From the NCBI RefSeq assembly GCF_004375085.3, contig NZ_SNAQ03000010.1, positions 62,001-126,000 on the forward strand: a DNA stretch of 64,000 bases. Reading direction: 5' to 3'. How positions within the stretch are numbered: position 1 is the first letter of the stretch; each line of letters opens with the position of its first letter. Both the position numbers and the translations under genes were made by a program. Positions 27,790-37,646 of the stretch are shown here, piece after piece. This DNA comes from Lewinella sp. W8. GTDB taxonomy: Bacteria; Bacteroidota; Bacteroidia; Chitinophagales; Saprospiraceae. The notes beneath the pieces were generated by a model. It did not search any database, was not told where the DNA came from, and saw only the letters and a program-made list of their open reading frames with translations.

Positions 27790-28785
27790 TTACTCCTCTT
27801 CCCCGATGGTCTTCAGGTCCCGGTGAACGGCAATGGCCGCGTTCAATTCAAAGCCGATGATCAGAATCAGGGCGTTCAGCTGGAGCCAGAGCATGACGAT
27901 GATGATGGTCGCAATGGAGCCATAAAACTTGGTGTAGGTGTCATAACGGTTAAACCCGTCCACGTAAAAGCTGAAGGCTACCGAAGTCAGCAGAGAGAGG
28001 ACGGTTGCCAGCGTGACACCCGGACTGAAATAACTGAACTTTTGAAAGGTAGCGGCTCCGTAGCGGTACAGGCTGCCGATACTGACGTAATACAACACCA
28101 GCATGATGACCCAGCGCAGGAGGTTGAACAAAAAGCTGGTAAAATCACCGATGGACAGCAGGCTGGATAGCCAGTCGATGATGTTACCCCCCAGGATAAC
28201 AAAAACCACGCTGGCTACGATAAACAGGCTGACCTGCAGGGTCAGTCCGGCGGCAATAAGGCGTTTGCGCAGGGCATTGCGGCGCTTGAAGGTCTTGACG
28301 TAGCTCTTCTCGAAGGCCTGCATCATGGCCATCATGCCGTTGGTGCTGAAGTAAATGGACAGCAGGAAACCAAAGGATAACAACCCGAATTTGGGCTGAT
28401 TCGTAATGTCCTGCACGAAACCGAAAAGAATATCTCCCGCCTGCCCTGGCATCACCTGCTTGATCTCTTCGTAAAGGATGGTATTGAAGTTGCTCAGTTC
28501 CGGAAACCAGATGGTAAAGAAATCCAGCAGAAAGGGCACCAGGGTGAAAAGCGTCAGAATGGAGGGGAAGAGAGAAAGGAAAAAACTGAAGGCGATACTG
28601 TTGGCCCGCGTAAAAAGGTCATCCCTCCGCACTTCGTGAAAGACAAAGACAACGACGTCGTAAATCGGGACGCCGTGAAAACCGATAAAGCTGTTGTGCT
28701 TGGCGTAGTGTACCAGCCCCAACCACCACGGATGGCGGGTGAAGAAAGTTTTTATCTCCGCAAGTTTCGGCAGCCTAATCTTCAA
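27790..28785 (-). CDS. YihY/BrkB-family inner-membrane protein
   Basis: 331 residues with about six membrane helices. RDDLFTRANSIAFSFFLSLFPSILTLFTLVPFL is the family signature and the C-terminal part (YGSIATIIIVMLWLQLNALILIIGFELNAAI) is also conserved. The best start is a TTG at 28785; there is no nearby ATG. It begins 11 bp inside the 3' end of the thioesterase gene upstream, so the two are co-transcribed. The family was once misnamed ribonuclease BN; the true role is unknown. Confidence 0.88.
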   Translation of the reverse strand: MKIRLPKLAEIKTFFTRHPWWLGLVHYAKHNSFIGFHGVPIYDVVVFVFHEVRRDDLFTRANSIAFSFFLSLFPSILTLFTLVPFLLDFFTIWFPELSNFNTILYEEIKQVMPGQAGDILFGFVQDITNQPKFGLLSFGFLLSIYFSTNGMMAMMQAFEKSYVKTFKRRNALRKRLIAAGLTLQVSLFIVASVVFVILGGNIIDWLSSLLSIGDFTSFLFNLLRWVIMLVLYYVSIGSLYRYGAATFQKFSYFSPGVTLATVLSLLTSVAFSFYVDGFNRYDTYTKFYGSIATIIIVMLWLQLNALILIIGFELNAAIAVHRDLKTIGEEE

Positions 28786-29188
28786 AATGAGGGCGCAGTT
28801 TTTCCAGTAGGTAGTCCGGCGCAGCGGTCGTACGACCGGAAGCTACTTCAACAAAACACAATTTGACGGACCCTCCGTTGACCAATTTACCCTTTTCGTT
28901 ACGAATTTCGACGTGAAAGGTAATTGTGTCGACGGGCAGACGCCGTAAAGTAGTCTCGATGGTCAGCAATTCATCGTAACGCCCCGGACGGACGAAGCGC
29001 TGGTTGAGCGACATGACGGGCATCATCACCCCATGTTCTGCTTCCATGGAGGCATAACTCAACCCGATGTCCCGCAGCATTTCCACCCGGCCGATTTCGT
29101 ACAGCATGGCGTAGCGGCCGTAGTAGAGGTAGCCCATTTGGTCCGTTTCTCCGTACCGTACGCGATGGGTAGTGGTAGAACTTAGCAT
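28775..29188 (-). CDS. Acyl-CoA thioesterase, 4HBT hotdog fold (YbgC-like)
   Basis: 137 residues. RVRYGETDQMGYLYYGRYAMLYEIGRVEMLRDIG is the hallmark start of the 4-hydroxybenzoyl-CoA thioesterase group, with the catalytic Asp in the ETDQMG block. It hydrolyses acyl-CoA thioesters in the cytoplasm. It is the first gene of a two-gene unit with the BrkB-like gene. A TAAATTTG promoter box lies 30 bp upstream of the ATG. Chain-length preference cannot be read. Confidence 0.9.
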   Translation of the reverse strand: MLSSTTTHRVRYGETDQMGYLYYGRYAMLYEIGRVEMLRDIGLSYASMEAEHGVMMPVMSLNQRFVRPGRYDELLTIETTLRRLPVDTITFHVEIRNEKGKLVNGGSVKLCFVEVASGRTTAAPDYLLEKLRPHFED

Positions 29189-29217
29189 GAATCGTCCGAC
29201 AGTTGTTGTTTGACCGC

Positions 29218-29225
29218 AAATTTAG
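29218..29225 (-). promoter_or_regulatory. -7 box of the thioesterase-BrkB unit
   Basis: TAAATTTG on the minus strand, exact match to TAnnTTTG, in the intergenic region shared with the divergent dehydrogenase gene. Confidence 0.5.
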
Positions 29226-29342
29226 CGTTAGTGGTCCAGTTGTAGGTTTATGGGGGCGGAGTGGCGTTTTGCCGGGGTCCGTGAAGCAGCGGATTCCATC
29301 GATTTTCCCTATACTCGCAATCCAGTTTAAAGTAGATACACA

Positions 29343-30494
29343 ATGTCCAGAAAAATTAGAATGGGAATGGTTGGCGGAGGCCGTGGAGCCTTCATTGGTG
29401 CCGTTCACCGCATCGCCGCAGCCATTGATCAGCAAATTGAACTCGTATGCGGAGCCTTCAGTTCCAGCCCCGAAAAATCTAAGGCGAGTGGGGAAGATCT
29501 ATTCCTGCCCGCCGACCGGGTTTACGGGAGCTACGAAGAAATGATCCTGAAGGAAAAGGAATTGCCGGAGGACGTGAGGATGGACTTCATCTCCATCGTG
29601 ACCCCCAATCACGTGCACTTCGGGCCCGCAAAGATGGCCCTGGAAAACGGCTTTCACGTCGTTTGCGATAAGCCGATGACCTTTAGCGTGGAAGAAGCCA
29701 GAATGCTGGTGAAACTGGTGGAGGAGACCGGACTGATTTTCGCGCTTACCCACAACTATACCGGATATCCCATGGTCAAGCAGGCCCGGGATATGATCAA
29801 GGCGGGAGATATCGGTAAAGTCCGCAAGGTCGTCGTGGAATACCCGCAGGGGTGGCTGGCCACCAAACTGGAAGATTCCGACCAGAAACAGGCCAGCTGG
29901 CGGACCGACCCCAGCAAATCCGGACTGGGCGGGGCCATGGGAGATATCGGCACCCACGCCGAGAACCTGGCCGAGTACATGACGGGACTGCAAATTGAGT
30001 CCGTTTGCGCGGACCTGACGAGCTTCGTCCCCGGCCGTCGCCTGGATGACGACGCCAATATCCTGCTTCGCTTTGCCGGAGGGGCCAAGGGCGTCCTACA
30101 CTGCAGCCAGATTGCCGTTGGGGAAGAAAATGGCCTCAACATCCGCGTGTGGGGAGAAACCGGAGGCCTGGAATGGCACCAGCAGGAACCAAACACCCTC
30201 ATCGTGAAAAACCTGGAGGGCCCCGCGACCTACTACCGAACCGGCGTAGGGGAACTTTCCGCCGCCGCCCAGGCGGCGCAGCGCGTTCCCGCGGGACACC
30301 CGGAGGGCTACCTGGAGGCTTTCGCCAACATCTACAAGAACTTTGCCCACTGCGTGCAGGCCCGCCTCGCGGGTAAAGAACCCGATCCGCTGTATACTGA
30401 CTTCCCCGACGTGCACGACGGACTGCGTGGAATGGTCTTCGTTGAGCGAGTGGTGCAAAACAGCCAGAGTGACGATAAGTGGACCACGATTTAA
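29343..30494 (+). CDS. Gfo/Idh/MocA-family oxidoreductase
   Basis: 383 residues. The N-terminal Rossmann fold has MGMVGGGRGAFIGAVHRIAA for NAD(P) binding; the second block FISIVTPNHVHFGPAKMALENGFHVVCDKPMT contains the family Lys (CDKP) that serves catalysis. The C-terminal alpha/beta domain has GAMGDIGTHAENLAEYMTG, including the conserved Asp and His. Such enzymes oxidise sugars or inositols. No sugar operon is adjacent; a hairpin terminator follows. The substrate is unknown. Confidence 0.93.
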   Translation: MSRKIRMGMVGGGRGAFIGAVHRIAAAIDQQIELVCGAFSSSPEKSKASGEDLFLPADRVYGSYEEMILKEKELPEDVRMDFISIVTPNHVHFGPAKMALENGFHVVCDKPMTFSVEEARMLVKLVEETGLIFALTHNYTGYPMVKQARDMIKAGDIGKVRKVVVEYPQGWLATKLEDSDQKQASWRTDPSKSGLGGAMGDIGTHAENLAEYMTGLQIESVCADLTSFVPGRRLDDDANILLRFAGGAKGVLHCSQIAVGEENGLNIRVWGETGGLEWHQQEPNTLIVKNLEGPATYYRTGVGELSAAAQAAQRVPAGHPEGYLEAFANIYKNFAHCVQARLAGKEPDPLYTDFPDVHDGLRGMVFVERVVQNSQSDDKWTTI

Positions 30495-30519
30495 TCCATG
30501 GTCCCCAGGCATAAATTAA

Positions 30520-30548
30520 GGTGGCGGCTCCCTGCGGGGGTCGCCACC
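30520..30548 (+). terminator. Hairpin terminator after the dehydrogenase
   Basis: GGTGGCG and CGCCACC pair around a 15-nt loop that is itself GC-rich; a short T-run (CTCGTTTT) follows. Confidence 0.65.
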
Positions 30549-30583
30549 GCTCGTTTTAGCCGCAACTTTCGGAGGTGGGTTCC

Positions 30584-30605
30584 GGGTTATTTTCCCAAAT
30601 AACCC
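30584..30605. promoter_or_regulatory. 22-bp inverted repeat before the sulfotransferase
   Basis: GGGTTATTT and AAATAACCC, 9-bp perfect arms with a 4-nt centre, end 18 bp before the ATG. It could be an operator or a leader hairpin. Confidence 0.4.
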
Positions 30606-30623
30606 CTAACCAAACCACCGTTT

Positions 30624-31388
30624 ATGCAGCCCCACCAATCTTTTCGCATCTGGTTTACGCAACGCAGTGGCAGCACTTTGCTGTGTAAGGGACTCGAAGA
30701 CACGGGCCTTACGGGTAGACCCGGAGAGTTCTTTAACCTTTCGATGGAGGAAACGCTGTGGGATAAATACGGCGTGACATCTTACGACGCCTTTCGGGAG
30801 CACCTCTGGAAGCTGGGCAGCAGTTCTAACGGCGTCTTCGGCATCAAACACTCCGTTCACCATACTTACTACCGCCACTTACTGGGAGAAATTGCCGCAC
30901 TTGACGGAGCGCCGGAATACCGTGAGGGAGATCCGGAATCGGTGCTTGCCGATCTGTTTCCTAACTGTAAGCACATTTACCTGACCCGCAGGAATAAAAT
31001 CCGCCAGGCGGTTTCCTGGTGGAAGGCGATCAAGGACGATGTTTGGCACCTTTCGTCGGGGCAGACCCAGGAACAGACGGAAGATTTTTACGAAGAGCAC
31101 TACGATTTTGACGCGATCATGCACCTCTTCAAGGAAGCAAACCTCAAGGAGTGCACGCTGCAGGATCAGTTTGATCAGTATGCTCTGCGTCCGTTGGTGG
31201 TGGTCTACGAAGACATGATCAAGGACTTTCCCGGCACCCTGACGCGCATTCTGGATTACCTGGAGATCAAGGGCCCCACCACGCTTCCGCCCAAAAATTT
31301 ACAACGGACCGCCAACCAATACTCCGAACGCTGGGTGCAACGATTTCGTACGGATTTACAGGCGGCCATGCCCCACCAGGTATGGTAG
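30624..31388 (+). CDS. Stf0-like sulfotransferase
   Basis: 254 residues. FRIWFTQRSGSTLLCKGLEDTG is the 5'-phosphosulfate-binding loop of PAPS-dependent sulfotransferases and GRPGEFFNL matches the Stf0 group that sulfates trehalose in mycobacteria. IYLTRRNKIRQAVSWWKA contributes to the 3'-phosphate site, and the C-terminal PLVVVYEDMIKDFPGTLTRILDYL is also typical. The enzyme moves sulfate from PAPS to a sugar or lipid in the cytoplasm. No PAPS-making genes are in the window. The acceptor is unknown. Confidence 0.85.
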   Translation: MQPHQSFRIWFTQRSGSTLLCKGLEDTGLTGRPGEFFNLSMEETLWDKYGVTSYDAFREHLWKLGSSSNGVFGIKHSVHHTYYRHLLGEIAALDGAPEYREGDPESVLADLFPNCKHIYLTRRNKIRQAVSWWKAIKDDVWHLSSGQTQEQTEDFYEEHYDFDAIMHLFKEANLKECTLQDQFDQYALRPLVVVYEDMIKDFPGTLTRILDYLEIKGPTTLPPKNLQRTANQYSERWVQRFRTDLQAAMPHQVW

Positions 31389-31412
31389 GCCCTCACTCCT
31401 ATGGTAAGGCAT

Positions 31413-31440
31413 TGGACACGGAGTGCAGGTGCCAGGTACG
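31413..31440 (+). repeat. Dispersed GCAGGTGCC motif
   Basis: GACACGGAGTGCAGGTGCCA, 25 bp downstream of the sulfotransferase stop. The rest of the gap 31389-31699 shows no gene; it must hold the promoter of the receptor gene, but I see no clean TAnnTTTG. Confidence 0.45.
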
Positions 31441-31699
31441 TCCCTGCGAAGCCGGGGTTACGGGTGGTTTAACGGCAGCATCATACTAATTGGGCGTTCG
31501 TCCATTAATGGTGGTCATTCACCGAAAACCGGATGCCTGGCCTTCCCGGAAGCTTGATATTTGTGGTGGATTTAAGATCAACTATCGGAACCTGTCCTTG
31601 GCGTCATTCGTGAATCACAACATTCCGGACTCCCATTGAACAAGGTCAAAACCCCAACCTTTTGCTGAGTAGCATCTCACTGATTTAACACCCCGCCAA

Positions 31700-34234
31700 A
31701 TGAAATCATTTTTACGTTTTAGCATTCCCAATTTCCCCAATCCAAATCAGTTTCTCTCGAGTAACACGAACGTCCGGCCTTTCGGTCGGCGTTTGTTGTT
31801 TCTCGTCCTCGGTTTAGCCCTCTGCTCCGGAGTTTTTGCTCAGGGCAGCATCAAGGGCCAGGTGCAGGATGCCGATGGAGCAGCCGTGCCCTTTGCCAAC
31901 GTTGCCCTTTACCTGAAGGCCGACTCCAGCCTGGCCAAGGTGGAAACCACGGACGATGCGGGTATTTTTCAGATGGCCCAGGTGGCCGCCGGAACCTACG
32001 ACCTCGTCGTCACCTATCTCGGGATGCCGGATCTCCGCCAACCCGGACTGGAAGTTGCGAACAATGACCTGATTGATCTCGGAGTACTCTCCATGGAGCC
32101 CGCGGGCATTGAGCTGGAAGCGGCTACGGTAACGGCCACCCGCGCCCTGGTGGAGATCAAACCCGACCGGACCGTTTTCAACGTTCAGGGGACGATCAAC
32201 GCCGTGGGCGAAAACGGTCTGGACCTGCTGCGCAAAGCTCCGGGGGTAACCATCGACAATAACGATAACATCAACGTGCTGAGCCGCTCCGGCGTACTGG
32301 TCTACGTAGACGGAAAGCGCCTTCCACTGGCCGGAGATGATCTGTCCAACTACCTGCGTAACCTCACCGCCGAGCAGATCGACCGCATTGACATCATTAC
32401 CAACCCCAGCGCCAAGTACGAGGCCGAGGGCAACGCCGGAATCATCGACATCCGGTTGAAGAAAAACGAAAACGAGGGGGCTAACGGAACGGTATCCGGC
32501 ACTTTCAGCCAGGGGCGGTACTCCCGCTTCAACACCAACTTTACGGGGAACTACCGCAACCGGTTCATGAACGCCTTTGCGAACCTGACCTACGCTCAGG
32601 GAGAGTCGTGGAATAATTTCTTCTTCGACAGTTTTCAAAACGGACTTTTCCTCGACGAAGAAACGCTGGTACGGGGAAGCGATCGCAACCCCAGCTACCG
32701 CGCCGGCGTCGACTTCTTCTTAAGTGACCAGCATACCATCGGTTTCCTCATCGGAGGAGGCTATCAGGACAACGAAAGCCGGGCCAGCAACGATATTGAC
32801 CTCTATTCCGTAACCAATGGCGTGGTTAATGCGGAGGCCGACAGCCTGCTGCGGGCGGCCACCTTCGGTCGCTCTGATCGTAGCCAGAATACCTTCAACA
32901 TCAATTACCGTTACGCCATCGGTGAGGGAAAGTCCCTCAATGTTGACCTCGATTATGGCCGGTTCCGCAACGACAACTTTCGGGACCAACCCAACGCTTA
33001 CCTCAGCCCCGACGGAAGTACCGTCCTTACCCAAATTGATAATTACTTCGACACCCCCATTGACATCGACATTTCCACGGCCAAAGTGGACTATGAGCAA
33101 CCCCTTTTTGGTGGACAGTTCAGTACCGGCATAAAGCTCTCTCAGGTGGGGACGGACAATACCTTCCTGTTCTACGACGTAGATGCGGACGGTAACCGCA
33201 CCTTGAACGATGCCCGCTCCAACCAGTTTGATTACGACGAGCGCGTCTACGCCGCCTACCTCAGTTTTGCCGGCAAAATCAACGACAAGATCAGCTATTC
33301 GGCGGGACTACGTTCCGAGCTCACCGACGCCACCGGTGACCTGCGGGCCTTCCGGGTTGACCTGGAAGAGCCTCCCGTAGAACTCAATTACCTCAGCTTT
33401 TTCCCCAGCATTGGGTTCACCTATGCGGTTAACCAACGAAAGGGGAATACCATCGCCCTGAACTACGGACGACGGATCAACCGGCCGGATTACAACGTCC
33501 TCAACCCGTTCCGGAACCAGATCAGCCAGTTGAGCTACGAAAAGGGTAACCCCTTCCTCAATCCCGAAATCGTGGACAATGTTGAATTGGGCTACACCCT
33601 GGCCTACCGCTACAACTTCAAGTTAGCCTACAGCCGTACCAGTAACCAGATTACCCGCCTGATCGGACCCGACGATATCGACCCGCGTGCCGGATTCATC
33701 GGGTGGGACAACCTGGCCACCCAAACGAACTACAGCTTCAATGCGTCATTGCCCTTCACGGTGACCAAGAAATGGAACGCGTTTTTCAACGTTTCGGCGG
33801 GGTACCTGGATAACCAGGCGGACTACGGAGACGGCGCCGTCATTGACCTTCAGGCCTTCACCTACAGCCTGTTCTCCCAGCATACCTGGCAACTGCCCGG
33901 TCAGTTCACCGGTGAAATCAGTGGGTTCTATTCTGGGCCCGGGGTGTGGGGAGGAGTCTTTAAGTACGAAGCACTGGGCTCCCTGAATCTTGGCCTGCAG
34001 AAGAAGTTCATCAACGACCAGATGAACGTGAAGCTGAGTGCCAGTGATATCCTCTTTACCTCCAACTGGCAGGGAGGTTCCGAATTTAACGGCCTGGTGA
34101 GTTCCGGAAGGGGATTCCGTGACAGTCGTCGGGTGACCCTGAGCATCAGCTACAACTTCGGTAATCAGAAGGTGAAAAGCCGTAAGCGCAATACGGGGCT
34201 GGAAGACGAAGCCAGCCGGGTAGGCAGTAAGTAA
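31700..34234 (+). CDS. TonB/beta-barrel outer-membrane receptor, paralogue A
   Basis: 844 residues. A long N-terminal leader ends with a signal peptide (LVLGLALCSGVFAQ), then a carboxypeptidase-regulatory-like domain (IKGQVQDADGAAVPFANVAL), a plug (GLDLLRKAPGVTIDNNDNI, GVLVYVDGKRLPL, IDRIDIITNPSAKYEAEGN) and a barrel of the outer-membrane beta-barrel type 3 (OMP_b-brl_3). It lacks SusC marks and a SusD partner. The last residues (QKVKSRKRNTGLEDEASRVG) are identical to paralogue B, against the usual aromatic end. Paralogue B follows 0.9 kb downstream and most aligned residues are the same. Ligand unknown. Confidence 0.9.
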   Translation: MKSFLRFSIPNFPNPNQFLSSNTNVRPFGRRLLFLVLGLALCSGVFAQGSIKGQVQDADGAAVPFANVALYLKADSSLAKVETTDDAGIFQMAQVAAGTYDLVVTYLGMPDLRQPGLEVANNDLIDLGVLSMEPAGIELEAATVTATRALVEIKPDRTVFNVQGTINAVGENGLDLLRKAPGVTIDNNDNINVLSRSGVLVYVDGKRLPLAGDDLSNYLRNLTAEQIDRIDIITNPSAKYEAEGNAGIIDIRLKKNENEGANGTVSGTFSQGRYSRFNTNFTGNYRNRFMNAFANLTYAQGESWNNFFFDSFQNGLFLDEETLVRGSDRNPSYRAGVDFFLSDQHTIGFLIGGGYQDNESRASNDIDLYSVTNGVVNAEADSLLRAATFGRSDRSQNTFNINYRYAIGEGKSLNVDLDYGRFRNDNFRDQPNAYLSPDGSTVLTQIDNYFDTPIDIDISTAKVDYEQPLFGGQFSTGIKLSQVGTDNTFLFYDVDADGNRTLNDARSNQFDYDERVYAAYLSFAGKINDKISYSAGLRSELTDATGDLRAFRVDLEEPPVELNYLSFFPSIGFTYAVNQRKGNTIALNYGRRINRPDYNVLNPFRNQISQLSYEKGNPFLNPEIVDNVELGYTLAYRYNFKLAYSRTSNQITRLIGPDDIDPRAGFIGWDNLATQTNYSFNASLPFTVTKKWNAFFNVSAGYLDNQADYGDGAVIDLQAFTYSLFSQHTWQLPGQFTGEISGFYSGPGVWGGVFKYEALGSLNLGLQKKFINDQMNVKLSASDILFTSNWQGGSEFNGLVSSGRGFRDSRRVTLSISYNFGNQKVKSRKRNTGLEDEASRVGSK

Positions 34235-34275
34235 GCCATTGCGCCACCGGAAGGAGAATTCCTTCCCTTTAGAAG

Positions 34276-34905
34276 TAGGCTGTTCCGTGAGGTTTCATCA
34301 GCGATTCCTGCGGAATCGCGGCAGTTCAGAGGGGCAAATGGTAGCGGCAAGGCATGTGTGGGATGGCGTAGAGTTATACACCTTCTAGAGGCTAAATTGT
34401 GTCCAGTAATATTGTAGTCTAAATTTTTAGGTTCCGGGCGTCTTGTTAGGTATGATCATCTGAAGGTCGAAATCACCCACCCTTTGGAAAATCTTGGTGT
34501 CGCCTTTCCCCGAAAGGCGACCACACCAGCAAAGAAAGTAAGATTAGACAAGATCGATTTGTCACATTCTTTTGCGGAAGGTCCTTTAGTTATCCCAGTC
34601 TAATTCGGTTTCCTTTCGGGGAAAGGAAACACCATTTAACCTCAATTATTTGCTAATTTCCTCAAGAGGAATAATTCAGAATAGGTGATTAACTCATTAG
34701 ACTAATGGCTACGGTTCACTGACGATCCGACACACCTGAAGGTAGCAAAGGAAATACTTCATGGGGCACAGAGTACAATGCAATATACAGTCGTAACTCA
34801 ACGCCACTACATGGGTTACAACTTTGTGCTAACCAACACATGCCTTGCCGCTACTAGTAAATTCAATGACTTAATGGCCAGAGGGTTAATTCACGGAACA
34901 GCCTA
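34276..34905. mobile_element. 630-bp nested inverted-repeat element, long form
   Basis: The ends are TAGGCTGTTCCGTGA and its complement. A second inverted repeat (TAGCGGCAAGGCATGTGT form) at 34340-34362 and 34834-34855 lies inside, enclosing about 470 bp of AT-richer DNA with two strong hairpins, 34499-34521 and 34608-34630, both with CCTTTC/GAAAGG arms. No transposase or other ORF. The outer 79 and 67 bp equal, inverted, the whole 144-bp element at 37647-37790. The remainder of the gap 34235-35141 shows nothing I can name. Confidence 0.8.
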
Positions 34906-35141
34906 CCTTTAGCAGACTCATTCCTGCGGAATTTTCGAACCCCGTGCGAATGAGTCTTCTGCGTTTAGACCCTGATCCTGTGGGGGTTAAGGGCTGACCA
35001 TCGGGCGGTTGGTATAGGCTCGGGGGGCATTCGTCCGCCGCTGGTGGCCGTTCGCCGAATGCGGGGATTTGTGGTGCAACGGGAACAGGGATTGCCAGTC
35101 CTTTTGGGTGACAGCTTACTTTTTGACGTAACACCCTCCAA

Positions 35142-37643
35142 ATGAATTCTTTTTTACCTTTTTCTCTTCTCCGTTCCCCCCTTCCCTTTAACCAGCCGAA
35201 ACGACTGTTTCTGCTGGCTTTCTGGGGGCTACTGGGCACCTGCGTCCTCGCCCAAAGTACCATTAAGGGCCAACTGCAGGATACGGATGGCCTGGCGGTT
35301 CCCTTCGCGAACGTGGCCCTGTACCTGAAGGCGGATTCCAGCCTGGTCAAGGTGGAAACCACCGACGACGCCGGTATTTTTCAGATGCAGCAGGTAGCTC
35401 CCGGAGACTACGATCTGGTGGCCACCTACCTTGGGATGCCGGACTTGCGCCGCCCCGATCTGCAAATCGGGGAAAATGACCTGATCGACCTTGGGGTACT
35501 CAGCATGCAGCCGGCGGGCATCGAGCTGGAAGCCGCCACCGTGACGGCCACCCGGGCCCTGGTAGAGATCAAACCGGACCGGACCGTCTTTAACGTGCAG
35601 GGGACCATCAACGCCGTGGGCGAAAATGGCCTGGACCTGCTGCGGAAAGCCCCCGGAGTAACCATCGATAACAACGACAACATCAACGTCCTGAGTCGCT
35701 CGGGCGTGCTGGTGTACGTGGACGGTAAACGACTACCGCTTACCGGAGACGACCTGGCAAACTACCTGCGCAACCTCACCGCCGAGCAAATTGACCGGAT
35801 CGACATCATTACCAATCCCAGTGCAAAGTACGAGGCCCAGGGCAATGCCGGAATCATCGATATCCGACTCAAGAAGAACGAGAATGAAGGGGCTAACGGC
35901 ACCGTTTCGGGAACCTTTAGTCAGGGACGGTACGCTAACTTCAATACCAACGTTACGGGCAACTACCGCAACAAATTCATGAACGCCTTCGGTAACCTGA
36001 CCTACGCTCAGGGCGAGTGGTGGAACATCATGGATTTTCGGAGCTTCCAAAACGGCCTCTTCCTGGATCAGGGAGCCGTCATGCGGGGAAGCAGAACGAA
36101 CCCCAACTTCCGGGTGGGGGTTGATTTCTTCCTCAACGACCAGCAAACCCTGGGCTTCCTCGTCGGGGGCGGCTATCAGGACATGGAGCAGCGCGACCAG
36201 AACGACGTGGATATTTTCTCGGTCAACAACGGAGTGGTAAGTGCCACGGCCGATAGTTTACTCCGGGCATCAAGCTTTGCCCGGGCGGACCGGGGGCAGA
36301 ATACCTTCAACGTCAATTACCGCAACGATATGGGACAGGGCAAGTCGCTGAACGTGGACCTGGATTACGGGCGATTCCGCAACGATAACCTCCGTAACCA
36401 ACCGAATACTTACCTCAGCCCCGACGGCGCCACCGTACTGAGCCGGGTGGATAATTACTTCGATACACCCATCGAAATTGACATCGCGACGGCAAAACTG
36501 GATTACGAACAACCCCTGCTGGGCGGGCAGTTCAGTACGGGGGTGAAGTTGTCCCAGGTGGGAACGGACAACACCTTCCTGTTTTATGACGTCGACGCCG
36601 AAGGAAACCGGGAGCTGAACGACGGACAATCAAACCAGTTTAACTACGACGAGCGGGTGTATGCGGGCTACGTATCCTACGCCGGAAAGCTGAACGATCA
36701 GATCAGCTTCTCGGCCGGACTACGGTCTGAAATTACCAACGCTACCGGCGACTTGCGGGCCTTCCGGGTTGACCTGGAAGAACCCCCCGTGGAGTTTAAC
36801 TACGTAAGTTTTTTCCCCAGCGCGGGCATCACCTACGCGTTGAACGCCCAGAAGGGCAACACCGTTTCGCTGAACTACGGTCGGCGAATTAACCGTCCGG
36901 ATTACAATGTGCTGAATCCGTTCCGGAACCAGATCAGTCAGCTGATGTACGAGAAGGGTAACCCCTTCCTCAGTCCGGAAATCGTGGACAACCTCGAACT
37001 GGGGTACACCCTGGCCTACCGCTATAACTTCAAGCTGGCCTTTAGCCGGACGAGCAACCAGATCACCCGTCTGATCGGACCGGACAACGTCGATCCCCGG
37101 GCAGCCTTCGTCGGATGGGATAATCTGGCGACCCAAACGAACTACAGTTTCAACGCCGCCCTGCCCTTTACCGTGACCAAAAGCTGGAACGCCTTTTTCA
37201 ACCTGTCCGGAGGTTATCTGGATAACCAGGCGGACTACGGAGACGGGGTGACCATTGATCTGCAGGCCTTCACCTACAGTATCTTCTCCCAGCATACCTT
37301 CCAGATGCCCGGAGGATTCACGGGGGAAATAAGTGGATATTTTTCCGGCCCCGGTGTGTGGGGAGGCGTCTTTGAGTACGAAACCAGCGGCTCCTTCAAC
37401 CTCGGATTACAGAAGAAATTCCTCGACAATCAGATGAACGTGAAACTGAGCGGTAGTGATCTTTTCTTCACCACCGGCTGGCGGGGAACCTCGGAATTCA
37501 ACGGCCTGGTGAGCTCCGGCCGGGGCAACTGGGACAGCCGTCGGGTGACCCTGAGCATCAGCTACAACTTCGGCAACCAGAAGGTGAAGAGCCGCAAGCG
37601 GAACACCGGACTGGAAGATGAAGCCAGTCGGGTAGGGGGGTAG
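35142..37643 (+). CDS. TonB/beta-barrel outer-membrane receptor, paralogue B
   Basis: 833 residues, same architecture as paralogue A: signal peptide (LLAFWGLLGTCVLAQ), regulatory-like domain, plug and OMP_b-brl_3-type barrel. The middle and the C-terminus are nearly identical to A; the leader differs and the change in the plug-to-barrel region is modest (FRSFQNGLFLDQGAVMRGS versus FDSFQNGLFLDEETLVRGS). The end of its signal peptide is encoded by a copy of the dispersed motif (35231-35252). The pair looks like a recent tandem duplication that may have diverged for related ligands. Confidence 0.9.
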   Translation: MNSFLPFSLLRSPLPFNQPKRLFLLAFWGLLGTCVLAQSTIKGQLQDTDGLAVPFANVALYLKADSSLVKVETTDDAGIFQMQQVAPGDYDLVATYLGMPDLRRPDLQIGENDLIDLGVLSMQPAGIELEAATVTATRALVEIKPDRTVFNVQGTINAVGENGLDLLRKAPGVTIDNNDNINVLSRSGVLVYVDGKRLPLTGDDLANYLRNLTAEQIDRIDIITNPSAKYEAQGNAGIIDIRLKKNENEGANGTVSGTFSQGRYANFNTNVTGNYRNKFMNAFGNLTYAQGEWWNIMDFRSFQNGLFLDQGAVMRGSRTNPNFRVGVDFFLNDQQTLGFLVGGGYQDMEQRDQNDVDIFSVNNGVVSATADSLLRASSFARADRGQNTFNVNYRNDMGQGKSLNVDLDYGRFRNDNLRNQPNTYLSPDGATVLSRVDNYFDTPIEIDIATAKLDYEQPLLGGQFSTGVKLSQVGTDNTFLFYDVDAEGNRELNDGQSNQFNYDERVYAGYVSYAGKLNDQISFSAGLRSEITNATGDLRAFRVDLEEPPVEFNYVSFFPSAGITYALNAQKGNTVSLNYGRRINRPDYNVLNPFRNQISQLMYEKGNPFLSPEIVDNLELGYTLAYRYNFKLAFSRTSNQITRLIGPDNVDPRAAFVGWDNLATQTNYSFNAALPFTVTKSWNAFFNLSGGYLDNQADYGDGVTIDLQAFTYSIFSQHTFQMPGGFTGEISGYFSGPGVWGGVFEYETSGSFNLGLQKKFLDNQMNVKLSGSDLFFTTGWRGTSEFNGLVSSGRGNWDSRRVTLSISYNFGNQKVKSRKRNTGLEDEASRVGG

Positions 37644-37646
37644 GCC

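Noticed and set aside
34276-34905. Complete insertion sequence
   Set aside because: Terminal repeats are present but there is no transposase reading frame inside.
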